Below are positions 50,275 through 63,600 of a stretch of DNA of 64,000 bases, in pieces. This DNA comes from Setophaga petechia (taxonomy: Eukaryota > Chordata > Aves > Passeriformes > Parulidae): assembly GCA_024362935.1 (NCBI GenBank), contig JANCRA010000006.1, positions 37,751,924-37,815,923 of the forward strand, written 5' to 3'. The notes under the pieces were generated by a model. It made no database searches and had not been told where the DNA came from. It worked only from the letters and a program-made list of their open reading frames with translations. The position numbers and the translations under genes are program-made. Within the stretch, counting starts at the first letter, position 1. The number at the start of each line of letters is the position of its first letter.

Positions 50275-52054
50275 AGAAAAAGAAAGTTGTCTAAGACGCC
50301 TTCCTTTCAAGTATTAATGTGAAGGGAAAGGCAAGAGAGTGGGAAAGTACTGTTTTCTAGCACTTTGAGAGCTGCTAACACAATCCCAGTGCTGTGTACC
50401 AATTAACTTGTCACTGCACTGCAGTAAGTCTTTCTTGTCACCTACATCTAAGCAAATAGCTTTTTCACTATGTCTCCCAAGGAGAAAACCTTCCTGCTCA
50501 CTAAACATCTCCTATCGTGTTCTAGAAGTTGCACAGAGGGCTGCAGTGAGTTCTGTAACAAGAAAAAGAAAGTTGTCTAAGACGCCTTCCTTTCAAGTAT
50601 TAATGTGTAGGGAAAGGCAAGAGAGTGGGAAAGTACTGTTTTCTAGCACTTTGCAAGCTGCTAACACAATCGCAGTGCTGTGTAGCAATTAGCTTGTCAG
50701 TGCACGGCAGTAAGTTTTTCTTGATACCTACATCTGAGCAAATAGCTTTTTCACTATGTCTCGCATGGGGAAAACGTTGCTGCTCACTAAACAACTTCCA
50801 TCGTGTTGTAGAAGTTTCACAGAGGGCTGCAGTGTGTTTTGCAAAATATAAAAGAATGTTGTCTAAGACGCCTTCCTTTCAAGTATTAATGTGAAGGGAA
50901 AGGCAAGAGAGTGGGAAAGTACTGTTTTCTAGCACTTTGCAAGCTGCTAACACAATCGCAGTTTTGTGGAGCAATTAGCTGTTCGGTGCACTGCAGTAAG
51001 TGTTTCTTGCCACCTATATCTAAGCAAAAAGCTTTTTCAATATGTCTCGCAAGGAGAAAACCTTCCTGCTCACTAAACATTTCCTATCGTGTTGTAGAAG
51101 TTGCACAGAGGGCTGCAGTGTGTTTTGCAGCAAGAAAAAGAAAGTTGTCTAAGACGCCTTCCTTTCAAGTATTAATGTGAAGGGAAAGGCAAGAGAGTGG
51201 GAAAGTACTGTTTTCTATCACTTTGAGAGCTGCTAACACAGTACTAGTGCTGTGTAGCAGTTAGCTGTTCAGTGCACTGCAGTAAGTGTTTCTTGTCACC
51301 TACATCTAAGCAAATAGCTTTTTCACTATGTCTCGCAAGGAGAAAACCTTCCTGCTCACTAAACAACTTCCAACGTGTTGTAGATGTTGCACAGAGGGCT
51401 TCAGAGTGTTCTCTAACAAGAAAAAGAAAGTTGTCTAAGACGCCTTCCTTTCAAGTATTAATGTGAATGGAAAGGCGAGAGAGTGGGAAAGTACTGTTTT
51501 CTAGCACTTTGCAGGCTGCTAAAACAATTGCAGTGCTGTGTAGCAGTTAGCTTTTCAGTGCACTGCAGTAAGTGTTTCTTGTCACCTACATCTAAGCAAA
51601 TAGCTTTATCACTCTGTCTAGCAAGGAGAAAACCTTCTTGCTCACTAAACATTTCCTATCATGTTCTAGAAGTTGCACAGAGGGCTGCAGTGTGTTTTGC
51701 AAAATGTAAAAGAAAGTTGTCTAAGACGCCTTCCTTTCAAGTATTAATGTGAAGGGAAAGGCAAGAGAGTGGGGAAGTACTGTTTTCTAGCACTTTGCAA
51801 GCTGCTAACACAATCCCAGTTCTGTGTAGCAGTTAGCTGTTCAATGCACTGCAGTAAGTGTTTCTTGTCACCTACATCTAAGCAAAAAGCTTTTTCACTA
51901 TGTCTCGCAAGGAGAAAACCTTCCTGCTCACTAAACAACTTCCATCGTGTTGTAGATGTTGCAAAGAGGGGTGCAGAGTTTTTTGACACAAGAAAAAGAA
52001 AGTTGTCTAAGATGCCTTCCTTTCAAGTATTAATGTGAAGGGAAAGGCAACAGA
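50275..52054. repeat. Segment C A J I D and a private monomer
   Basis: Continuation after the matched part of the long block: tail of D, then C A J I D (50339-51768) and a private monomer at 51769 with AGTGGGGAAG, TTCAATGCAC and GCAAAGAGGGGTGC. The D at 51483 has CTAAAACAATTG and a right end switched to the AATGTAAAAG tail. Because the long copy runs off the window at 64000, it cannot be told whether this segment is also duplicated. Confidence 0.75.
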
Positions 52055-52338
52055 GTGGGAAAGTAGTTTTCTACCACTTTGAAGGCTGCTAACACAATCT
52101 CAGTCCTGTGTAACAGTTAGCTGCTCAGTGCACTGCAGTAAGTGTTTCTTGTCACCTACATCTAAGCAAATAGCTTTTTCACTATATCTCGCAAGGAGAA
52201 AACCTTCTTGCTCACTAAACATCTCCTATCGTGTTCTAGGAGTTGCACAGAGGGCTGCAGTGTGTTCTGTAACAAGAAAAAGAAAGTTGTCTAAGACGCC
52301 TTCCTTTCAAGTATTAATGTGAAGGGAAAGGCAAGAGA
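52055..52338. repeat. Short G-like monomer with a private start
   Basis: Two bases are lost in the otherwise near-invariant GTACTGTTTTC start, giving 284 bp, and several private substitutions follow within 80 bp. The preceding junction also reads GGCAACAGAG rather than GGCAAGAGAG. It is among the most altered copies of the conserved junction in the window. Confidence 0.8.
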
Positions 52339-54279
52339 GTGGGAAAGTACTGTTTTCTAGCACTTTGCAAGCTCCTAACACAATCCCAGTTCTGTGTAGC
52401 AATTAGCTGTTCAGTCCACTGCAGTAAGTGTTTCTTGTCACCTACATCTAAGCAAATAGCTTTTTCACTATGTCTCGCAAGGAGAAAACCTTCCTGCTCA
52501 CTAAAACACCTCCATCGTGTTGCAGATGTTGCAGAGAGGGCTGCAGAGTTTTTTGACACAAGAAAAAGAAAGTTGTCTAAGATGCCTTCCTTTCAAGTAT
52601 TAATGTGAAGGGAAAGGCAAGAGAGTGGGAAAGTACTGTTTTCTAGCACTTTGCAAGCTGCTAACACAATCGCAGTGCTGTGTAGCAATTAGCTTGTCAG
52701 TGCACGGCCGTAAGTGTTTCTTGATACCTACATCTGAGCAAATAGCTTTTTCACTTTGTCTCGCAAGGGGAAAATGTTGATGCTCACTAAACAACTTCCA
52801 TCGTGTTGTAGAAGTTGCACAGAGGGCTGCAGTGTGTTTTGCAGCAAGAAAAAGAAAGTTGTCTAAGACGCCTTCCTTTCAAGTATTAATGTGAAGGGAA
52901 AGGCAAGAGAGTGGGAAGGTACTGTTTTCTAGCACTTTGCAAGCTGCTAACACAATCCCAGTGCTGTGTAGCAATTAGCTGTTCAGTGCACTGCAGTAAG
53001 TGTTTCTTGTCACCTATATCTCAGCAAAAAGCTTTATCACGATGTCTCGCAAGGAGAAAACCTTCCTGCTCACTAAGCATTTCCTATCGTGTTCTAGAAG
53101 TTGCACAGAGGGCTGCAGTGTGTTTTGCAGCAAGAAAAAGAAAGTTGTCTAAGACGCCTTCCTTTCAAGTATTTATGTGAAGGGAAAGACAAGAGAGTGG
53201 GAAAGTACTGTTTTCTATCACTTTGAGAGCTGCTAACACAATCCCAGTGCTGTGTACCAATTAACTTGTCACTGCACTGCAGTAAGTGTTTCTTGTCACC
53301 TACATCTAAGCAAATAGCTTTTTCACTATGTCTCCCAAGGAGAAAACCTTCCTGCTCACTAAACATCTCCTATCGTGTTCTAGAAGTTGCACAGAGGGCT
53401 GCAGTGAGTTCTGTAACAAGAAAAAGAAAGTTGTCTAAGACGCCTTCCTTTCAAGTATTAATGTGTAGGGAGAGGCAAGAGAGTGGGAAAGTACTGTTTT
53501 CTAGCACATTGCAAGCTGCTAACACAATCGCAGTGCTGTGTAGCAATTAGCTTGTCAGTGCACGGCAGTAAGTGTTTCTTGATACCTACATCTGAGCAAA
53601 TCGCTTTTTCACTATGTCTCGCATGGGGAAAACGTTGCTGCTCACTAAACAACTTCCATCGTGTTGTAGAAGTTGCACAGAGGGCTGCAGTGTGTTTTGC
53701 AAAATATAAAAGAAAGTTGTCGAAGACGCCTTCCTTTCAAGTATTAATGTGAAGGGAAAGGCAAGAGAGTGGGAAAGTACTGTTTTCTAGCACTTTGCAA
53801 GCTGCTGACACAATCGCAGTTCTGTGTAGCAATTAGCTGTTCGGTGCACTGCAGTAAGTGTTTCTTGCCACCTACATCTAAGCAAAAAGCTTTTTCACTA
53901 TGTCTCGCAAGGAGAAAACCTTCCTGATCACTAAACATTTCCTATCGTGTTGTAGAAGTTGCACAGAGGGCTGCAGTGTGTTTTGCAGCAAGAAAAAGAA
54001 AGTTGTCTAAGACGCCTTCCTTTCAAGTATTAATGTGAAGGGAAAGACAGGAGAGTGGGAAAGTACTGTTTTCTAGCACTTTGCAAGCTGCTAACACAGT
54101 ACTAGTGCTGTATAGCAGTTAGCTGTTCAGTGCACTGCAGTAAGTGTTTCTTGTCACCTACATCTAAGCAAAAAGCTTTTTCACTATGTCTCGCAAGGAG
54201 AAAACCTTCCTGCTCCCTAAACAACTTCCATCGTGTTGTAGATGTTGCAGAGAGGGCTGCAGAGTTTTTTGACACAAGA
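52055..54279. repeat. Diverged copy of the G H A B C A J I order
   Basis: The subtype order matches 7452-9739 and 18314-20601, but with many more single-base differences. 52055 is 284 bp (GTAGTTTTCTACC in place of GTACTGTTTTCTAGC) with TTTGAAGGC, CAATCTCAG and GCTGCTCAG. Later monomers have CACCTCC (52508), GGCCGTAAG (52707), TTGATGCTC (52788), CACTAAGCAT (53076), TATTTATG (53173) and GCTCCCTAAAC (54213). It looks like an old copy that escaped recent homogenisation. Confidence 0.75.
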
Positions 54280-56628
54280 AAAAGAAAGTTGTCTAAGACG
54301 CCTTCCTTTCAAGTATTAATGTGAAGGGAAAGGCAAGAGAGTGGGAAAGTACTGTTTTCTATCACTTTGAGAGCTGCTAACACAATCCCAGTGCTGTGTA
54401 CCAATTAACTTGTCACTGCACTGCAGTAAGTGTTTCTTGTCACCTACATCTAAGCAAATAGCTTTTTCACTATGTCTCGCAAGGAGAAAACCTTCCTGCT
54501 CACTAAACATCTCCTATCGTGTTCTAGAAGTTGCACAGAGGGCTGCAGTGAGTTCTGTAACAAGAAAAAGAAAGTTGTCTAAGACGCCTTCCTTTCAAGT
54601 ATTAATGTGTAGGGAAAGGCAAGAGAGTGGGAAAGTACTGTTTTCTAGCACTTTGCAAGCTGCTAACACAATCCCAGTGCTGTGTAGCAATTAGCTTGTC
54701 AGTGCACGGCAGTAAGTGTTTCTTGATACCTACATCTGAGCAAATAGCTTTTTCACTTTGTCTCGCAAGGGGAAAACGTTGCTGATCACTAAACAACTTC
54801 CATCGTGTTGTAGAAGTTGCACAGAGGGCTGCAGTGTGTTTTGCAAAATATAAAACAAAGTTGTCTAAGACGCCTTCCTTTCAAGTATTAATGTGAAGGG
54901 AAAGGCAAGAGAGTGGGAAAGTACTGTTTTCTAGCACTTTGCAGGCTGCTAACACAATCGCAGTGCTGTGTAGCAGTTAGCTTTTCGGTGCACTGCAGTA
55001 AGAGTTTCTTGTCACCTACATCTAAGCAAATAGCTTTATCACTCTGTCTAGCAAGGAGAAAACCTTCTTGCTCACTAAACATTTCCTATCGTGTTCTAGA
55101 AGTTGCACAGAGGGCTGCAGTGTGTTTTGCAGCAAGAAAAAGAAAGTTGTCTAAGACGCCTTCCTTTCAAGTATTAATGTGAAGGGAAAGGCAAGAGAGT
55201 GGGAAAGTATTGTTTACTAGCACTTTGAGAGCTGCTAACACAATCCCAGTGCTGTGTACCAATTAACTTGTCACTGCGCTGCAGTAAGGGTTTCTTGTCA
55301 CCTGCATCTAAGCAAATAGCTTTTTCACTATGTTTCGCAAGGAGAAAACCTTCCTGATCACTAAACATTTCCTATCGTGTTCTAGAAGTTGCACAGAGGG
55401 CTGCAGGGTGTTCTGTAACAAGAAAAAGAAAGTTGTCTAAGACGCCTTCCTTTCAAGTATTAATGTGAAGGGAAAGGCAAGAGAGTGGGAAAGTACTGTT
55501 TTCTAGCACTTTGCAGGCTGCTAACACAATCGCAGTCCTGTGTAACAGTTAGCTGTTCAGTGCACTGCAGTAAGTGTTTCTTGTCACCTACATCTAAGCA
55601 AATAGCTTTTTCACTATATCTCGCAAGGAGAAAACCTTCTTGCTCACTAAACATCTCCTATCGTGTTCTAGGAGTTGCACAGAGGGCTGCAGTGTGTTCT
55701 GTAACAAGAAAAAGAAAGTTGTCTAAGACGCCTTCCTTTCAAGTATTAATGTGAAGGGAAAGGCAAGAGAGTGGGAAAGTACTGTTTTCTAGCACTTTGC
55801 AAGCTCCTAACACAATCCCAGTTCTGTGTAGCAATTAGCTGTTCAGTCCACTGCAGTAAGTGTTTCTTGTCACCTACATCTAAGCAAATAGCTTTTTCAC
55901 TATGTCTCGCAAGGGGAAAACGTTGCTGCTCACTAAACAACTTCCATCGTGTTGTAGAAGTTGCACAGAGGGCTGCAGTGTGTTTTGCAGCAAGAAAAAG
56001 AAAGTTGTCTAAGACGCCTTCCTTTCAAGTATTAATGTGTAGGGAAAGGCAAGAGAGTGGGGAAGTACTGTTTTCTAGCACTTTGCAAGCTGCTAACACA
56101 ATCGCAGTGCTGTGTAGCAATTAGCTTGTCAGTGCACGGCAGTAAGTTTTTCTTGATACCTACATCTGAGCAAATAGCTTTTTCACTATGTCTCCCATGG
56201 GGAAAACGTTGCTGCTCACTAAACAACTTCCATCGTGTTGTAGAAGTTGCACAGAGGGCTGCAGTGTGTTTTGCAAAATATAAAAGAAAGTTGTCTAAGA
56301 CGCCTTCCTTTCAAGTATTAATGTGAAGGGAAAGGCAAGAGAGTGGGAAAGTACTGTTTTCTAGCACTTTCCAAGCTGCTGACACAATCGCAGTTTTGTG
56401 TAGCAATTAGCTGTTCGGTGCACTGCAGTAAGTGTTTCTTGCCACCTATATCTAAGCAAAAAGCTTTTTCAATATGTCTCGCAAGGAGAAAACCTTCCTG
56501 CTCACTAAACAGCTTCCATCGTGTTGTAGATATTGCAGAGAGGGCTGCAGAGTTTTTTGACACAAGAAAAAGAAAGTTGTCTAAGATGCCTTCCTTTCAA
56601 GTATTAATGTGAAGGGAAAGGCAAGAGA

Positions 56629-58630
56629 GTGGGAAAGTACTGTTTTCTATCACTTTGAGAGCTGCTAACACAATCCCAGTGCTGTGTACCAATTAACTTG
56701 TCACTGCACTGCAGTAAGTGTTTCTTGTCACCTACATCTAAGCAAATAGCTTTTTCACTATGTCTCCCAAGGAGAAAACCTTCCTGCTCACTAAACATCT
56801 CCTATCGTGTTCTAGAAGTTGCACAGAGGGCTGCAGTGTGTTCTGTAACAAGAAAAAGAAAGTTGTCTAAGACGCCTTCCTTTCAAGTATTAATGTGAAG
56901 GGAAAGGCAAGAGAGTGGGAAAGTACTGTTTTCTAGCACTTTGCAAGCTGCTAACACAATCGCAGTGCTGTGTAGCAATTAGCTTGTCAGTGCACGGCAG
57001 TAAGTGTTTCTTGATACCTACATCTGAGCAAATAGCTTTTTCACTTTGTCTCGCAAGGGGAAAACGTTGCTGCTCACTAAACAACTTCCATCGTGTTGTA
57101 GAAGTTGCACAGAGGGCTGCAGTGTGTTTTGCAAAATATAAAACAAAGTTGTCTAAGACGCCTTCCTTTCAAGTATTAATGTGAAGGGAAAGGCAAGAGA
57201 GTGGGAAAGTACTGTTTTCTAGCACTTTGCAGGCTGCTAACACAATCGCAGTTCTGTGTAGCAGTTAGCTTTTCAGTGCACTGCAGTAAGAGTTTCTTGT
57301 CACCTACATCTAAGCAAATAGCTTTATCACTCTGTCTAGCAAGGAGAAAACCTTCTTGCTCACTAAACATTTCCTATCGTGTCCTAGAAGTTGCACAGAG
57401 GGCTGCAGTGTGTTTTGCAGCAAGAAAAAAAAAATTGTCTAAGACGCCTTCCTTTCAAGTATTAATGTGAAGGGAAAGGCAAGAGAGTGGGAAAGTATTG
57501 TTTACTAGCACTTTGAGAGCTGCTAACACAATCCCAGTGCTGTGTACCAATTAACTTGTCACTGCGCTGCAGTAAGGGTTTCTTGTCACCTGCATCTAAG
57601 CAAATAGCTTTTTCACTATGTTTCGCAAGGAGAAAACCTTCCGGCTCACTAAACATTTCCTATCGTGTTCTAGAAGTTGCACAGAGGGCTGCAGGGTGTT
57701 CTGTAACAAGAAAAAGAAAGTTGTCTAAGACGCCTTCCTTTCAAGTATTAATGTGAAGGGAAAGGCAAGAGAGTGGGAAAGTACTGTTTTCTAGCACTTT
57801 GCAGGCTGCTAACACAATCGCAGTCCTGTGTAAGAGTTAGCTGTTCAGTGCACTGCAGTAAGTGTTTCTTGTCACCTACATCTAAGCAAATAGCTTTATC
57901 ACTATATCTCGCAAGGAGAAAACCTTCTTGCTCACTAAACATCTCCTATCGTGTTCTAGGAGTTGCACAGAGGGCTGCAGTGTGTTCTGTAACAAGAAAA
58001 AGAAAGTTGTCTAAGACGCCTTCCTTTCAAGTATTAATGTGAAGGGAAAGGCAAGAGAGTGGGAAAGTACTGTTTTCTAGCACTTTGCAAGCTGCTAACA
58101 CAATCGCAGTGCTGTGTAGCAATTAGCTTGTCAGTGCACGGCAGTAAGTGTTTCTTGATACCTACATCTGAGCAAATAGCTTTTTGACTTTGTCTCGCAA
58201 GGGGAAAACGTTGCTGCTCACTAAACAACTTCCATCGTGTTGTAGAAGTTGCACAGAGGGCTGCAGTGTGTTTTGCAGCAAGAAAAAGAAAGTTGTCTAA
58301 GACGCCTTCCTTTCAAGTATTAATGTGAAGGGAAAGGCAAGAGAGTGGGAAAGTACTGTTTTCTAGCACTTTGCAAGCTGCTAACACAATCCCAGTGCTG
58401 TGTAGCAATTAGCTGTTCAGTGCACTGCAGTAAGTGTTTCTTGTCACCTATATCTCAGCAAAAAGCTTTATCACGATGTCTCGCAAGGAGAAAACCTTCC
58501 TGCTCACTAAACATTTCCTATCTTGTTCTAGAAGTTGCACAGAGGGCTGCAGTGTGTTTTGCAGCAAGAAAAAGAAAGTTGTCTAAGACGCCTTCCTTTC
58601 AAGTATTAATGTGAAGGGAAAGGCAAGAGA
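56629..58630. repeat. 7-monomer unit C A E F G A B, first tandem copy (2,002 bp)
   Basis: Exactly seven 286-bp monomers. It differs from the related unit at 44905-46906 by 57834 G versus 46110 C (TGTAAGAGTT versus TGTAACAGTT). I saw no other difference. Confidence 0.88.
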
Positions 58631-60632
58631 GTGGGAAAGTACTGTTTTCTATCACTTTGAGAGCTGCTAACACAATCCCAGTGCTGTGTACCAATTAACT
58701 TGTCACTGCACTGCAGTAAGTGTTTCTTGTCACCTACATCTAAGCAAATAGCTTTTTCACTATGTCTCCCAAGGAGAAAACCTTCCTGCTCACTAAACAT
58801 CTCCTATCGTGTTCTAGAAGTTGCACAGAGGGCTGCAGTGTGTTCTGTAACAAGAAAAAGAAAGTTGTCTAAGACGCCTTCCTTTCAAGTATTAATGTGA
58901 AGGGAAAGGCAAGAGAGTGGGAAAGTACTGTTTTCTAGCACTTTGCAAGCTGCTAACACAATCGCAGTGCTGTGTAGCAATTAGCTTGTCAGTGCACGGC
59001 AGTAAGTGTTTCTTGATACCTACATCTGAGCAAATAGCTTTTTCACTTTGTCTCGCAAGGGGAAAACGTTGCTGCTCACTAAACAACTTCCATCGTGTTG
59101 TAGAAGTTGCACAGAGGGCTGCAGTGTGTTTTGCAAAATATAAAACAAAGTTGTCTAAGACGCCTTCCTTTCAAGTATTAATGTGAAGGGAAAGGCAAGA
59201 GAGTGGGAAAGTACTGTTTTCTAGCACTTTGCAGGCTGCTAACACAATCGCAGTTCTGTGTAGCAGTTAGCTTTTCAGTGCACTGCAGTAAGAGTTTCTT
59301 GTCACCTACATCTAAGCAAATAGCTTTATCACTCTGTCTAGCAAGGAGAAAACCTTCTTGCTCACTAAACATTTCCTATCGTGTCCTAGAAGTTGCACAG
59401 AGGGCTGCAGTGTGTTTTGCAGCAAGAAAAAAAAAATTGTCTAAGACGCCTTCCTTTCAAGTATTAATGTGAAGGGAAAGGCAAGAGAGTGGGAAAGTAT
59501 TGTTTACTAGCACTTTGAGAGCTGCTAACACAATCCCAGTGCTGTGTACCAATTAACTTGTCACTGCGCTGCAGTAAGGGTTTCTTGTCACCTGCATCTA
59601 AGCAAATAGCTTTTTCACTATGTTTCGCAAGGAGAAAACCTTCCGGCTCACTAAACATTTCCTATCGTGTTCTAGAAGTTGCACAGAGGGCTGCAGGGTG
59701 TTCTGTAACAAGAAAAAGAAAGTTGTCTAAGACGCCTTCCTTTCAAGTATTAATGTGAAGGGAAAGGCAAGAGAGTGGGAAAGTACTGTTTTCTAGCACT
59801 TTGCAGGCTGCTAACACAATCGCAGTCCTGTGTAAGAGTTAGCTGTTCAGTGCACTGCAGTAAGTGTTTCTTGTCACCTACATCTAAGCAAATAGCTTTA
59901 TCACTATATCTCGCAAGGAGAAAACCTTCTTGCTCACTAAACATCTCCTATCGTGTTCTAGGAGTTGCACAGAGGGCTGCAGTGTGTTCTGTAACAAGAA
60001 AAAGAAAGTTGTCTAAGACGCCTTCCTTTCAAGTATTAATGTGAAGGGAAAGGCAAGAGAGTGGGAAAGTACTGTTTTCTAGCACTTTGCAAGCTGCTAA
60101 CACAATCGCAGTGCTGTGTAGCAATTAGCTTGTCAGTGCACGGCAGTAAGTGTTTCTTGATACCTACATCTGAGCAAATAGCTTTTTGACTTTGTCTCGC
60201 AAGGGGAAAACGTTGCTGCTCACTAAACAACTTCCATCGTGTTGTAGAAGTTGCACAGAGGGCTGCAGTGTGTTTTGCAGCAAGAAAAAGAAAGTTGTCT
60301 AAGACGCCTTCCTTTCAAGTATTAATGTGAAGGGAAAGGCAAGAGAGTGGGAAAGTACTGTTTTCTAGCACTTTGCAAGCTGCTAACACAATCCCAGTGC
60401 TGTGTAGCAATTAGCTGTTCAGTGCACTGCAGTAAGTGTTTCTTGTCACCTATATCTCAGCAAAAAGCTTTATCACGATGTCTCGCAAGGAGAAAACCTT
60501 CCTGCTCACTAAACATTTCCTATCTTGTTCTAGAAGTTGCACAGAGGGCTGCAGTGTGTTTTGCAGCAAGAAAAAGAAAGTTGTCTAAGACGCCTTCCTT
60601 TCAAGTATTAATGTGAAGGGAAAGGCAAGAGA
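58631..60632. repeat. 7-monomer unit C A E F G A B, second tandem copy (2,002 bp)
   Basis: Appears identical to 56629-58630 and carries the same derived G (59836). The duplication is therefore younger than that substitution, which is itself younger than the separation of the two long blocks. This is the most recent event I can order in the window. Confidence 0.88.
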
Positions 60633-63600
60633 GTGGGAAAGTACTGTTTTCTATCACTTTGAGAGCTGCTAACACAATCCCAGTGCTGTGTACCAATTAA
60701 CTTGTCACTGCACTGCAGTAAGTGTTTCTTGTCACCTACATCTAAGCAAATAGCTTTTTCACTATGTCTCCCAAGGAGAAAACCTTCCTGCTCACTAAAC
60801 ATCTCCTATCGTGTTCTAGAAGTTGCACAGAGGGCTGCAGTGAGTTCTGTAACAAGAAAAAGAAAGTTGTCTAAGACGCCTTCCTTTCAAGTATTAATGT
60901 GAAGGGAAAGGCAAGAGAGTGGGAAAGTACTGTTTTCTAGCACTTTGCAAGCTGCTAACACAATCGCAGTGCTGTGTAGCAATTAGCTTGTCAGTGCACG
61001 GCAGTAAGTGTTTCTTGATACCTACATCTGAGCAAATAGCTTTTTCACTATGTCTCGCATGGGGAAAACGTTGCTGCTCACTAAACAACTTCCATCGTGT
61101 TGTAGAAGTTGCACAGAGGGCTGCAGTGTGTTTTGCAAAATATAAAACAAAGTTGTCTAAGACGCCTTCCTTTCAAGTATTAATGTGAAGGGAAAGGCAA
61201 GAGAGTGGGAAAGTACTGTTTTCTAGCACTTTGCAGGCTGCTAACACAATCGCAGTGCTGTGTAGCAGTTAGCTTTTCAGTGCACTGCAGTAAGAGTTTC
61301 TTGTCACCTACATCTAAGCAAATAGCTTTATCACTCTGTCTAGCAAGGAGAAAACCTTCTTGCTCACTAAACATTTCCTATCGTGTTCTAGAAGTTGCAC
61401 AGAGGGCTGCAGTGTGTTTTGCAGCAAGAAAAAGAAAGTTGTCTAAGACGCCTTCCTTTCAAGTATTAATGTGAAGGGAAAGGCAAGAGAGTGGGAAAGT
61501 ATTGTTTACTAGCACTTTGAGAGCTGCTAACACAATCCCAGTGCTGTGTACCAATTAACTTGTCACTGCGCTGCAGTAAGGGTTTCTTGTCACCTGCATC
61601 TAAGCAAATAGCTTTTTCACTATGTTTCGCAAGGAGAAAACCTTCCGGCTCACTAAACATTTCCTATCGTGTTCTAGAAGTTGCACAGAGGGCTGCAGGG
61701 TGTTCTGTAACAAGAAAAAGAAAGTTGTCTAAGACGCCTTCCTTTCAAGTATTAATGTGAAGGGAAAGGCAAGAGAGTGGGAAAGTACTGTTTTCTAGCA
61801 CTTTGCAGGCTGCTAACACAATCGCAGTCCTGTGTAACAGTTAGCTGTTCAGTGCACTGCAGTAAGTGTTTCTTGTCACCTACATCTAAGCAAATAGCTT
61901 TTTCACTATATCTCGCAAGGAGAAAACCTTCTTGCTCACTAAACATCTCCTATCGTGTTCTAGGAGTTGCACAGAGGGCTGCAGTGTGTTCTGTAACAAG
62001 AAAAAGAAAGTTGTCTAAGACGCCTTCCTTTCAAGTATTAATGTGAAGGGAAAGGCAAGAGAGTGGGAAAGTACTGTTTTCTAGCACTTTGCAAGCTCCT
62101 AACACAATCCCAGTTCTGTGTAGCAATTAGCTGTTCAGTCCACTGCAGTAAGTGTTTCTTGTCACCTACATCTAAGCAAATAGCTTTTTCACTATGTCTC
62201 GCAAGGGGAAAACGTTGCTGCTCACTAAACAACTTCCATCGTGTTGTAGAAGTTGCACAGAGGGCTGCAGTGTGTTTTGCAGCAAGAAAAAGAAAGTTGT
62301 CTAAGACGCCTTCCTTTCAAGTATTAATGTGAAGGGAAAGGCAAGAGAGTGGGAAAGTACTGTTTTCTAGCACTTTGCAAGCTGCTAACACAATCCCAGT
62401 GCTGTGTAGCAATTAGCTGTTCAGTGCACTGCAGTAAGTGTTTCTTGTCACCTATATCTCAGCAAAAAGCTTTATCACGATGTCTCGCAAGGAGAAAACC
62501 TTCCTGCTCACTAAACATTTCCTATCGTGTTCTAGAAGTTGCACAGAGGGCTGCAGTGTGTTTTGCAGCAAGAAAAAGAAAGTTGTCTAAGACGCCTTCC
62601 TTTCAAGTATTAATGTGAAGGGAAAGGCAAGAGAGTGGGAAAGTACTGTTTTCTATCACTTTGAGAGCTGCTAACACAATCCCAGTGCTGTGTACCAATT
62701 AACTTGTCACTGCACTGCAGTAAGTGTTTCTTGTCACCTACATCTAAGCAAATAGCTTTTTCACTATGTCTCCCAAGGAGAAAACCTTCCTGCTCACTAA
62801 ACATCTCCTATCGTGTTCTAGAAGTTGCACAGAGGGCTGCAGTGAGTTCTGTAACAAGAAAAAGAAAGTTGTCTAAGACGCCTTCCTTTCAAGTATTAAT
62901 GTGAAGGGAAAGGCAAGAGAGTGGGAAAGTACTGTTTTCTAGCACTTTGGAAGCTGCTAACACAATCGCAGTGCTGTGTAGCAATTAGCTTGCCAGTGCA
63001 CGGCAGTAAGTGTTTCTTGATACCTACATCTGAGCAAATAGCTTTTTCACTATGTCTCGCATGGGGAAAACGTTGCTGCTCACTAAACAACTTCCATCGT
63101 GTTGTAGAAGTTGCACAGAGGGCTGCAGTGTGTTTTGCAAAATATAAAAGAAAGTTGTCTAAGACGCCTTCCTTTCAAGTATTAATGTGAAGGGAAAGGC
63201 AAGAGAGTGGGAAAGTACTGTTTTCTAGCACTTTGCAAGCTGCTGACACAATCGCAGTTTTGTGTAGCAATTAGCTGTTCGGTGCACTGCAGTAAGTGTT
63301 TCTTGCCACCTATATCTAAGCAAAAAGCTTTTTCAATATGTCTCGCAAGGAGAAAACCTTCCTGCTCACTAAACATTTCCTATCGTGTTGTAGAAGTTGC
63401 ACAGAGGGCTGCAGTGTGTTTTGCAGCAAGAAAAAGAAAGTTGTCTAAGACGCCTTCCTTTCAAGTATTAATGTGAAGGGAAAGACAAGAGAGTGGGAAA
63501 GTACTGTTTTCTAGCACTTTGCAAGCTGCTAACACAGTACTAGTGCTGTGTAGCAGTTAGCTGTTCAGTGCACTGCAGTAAGTGTTTCTTGTCACCTACA

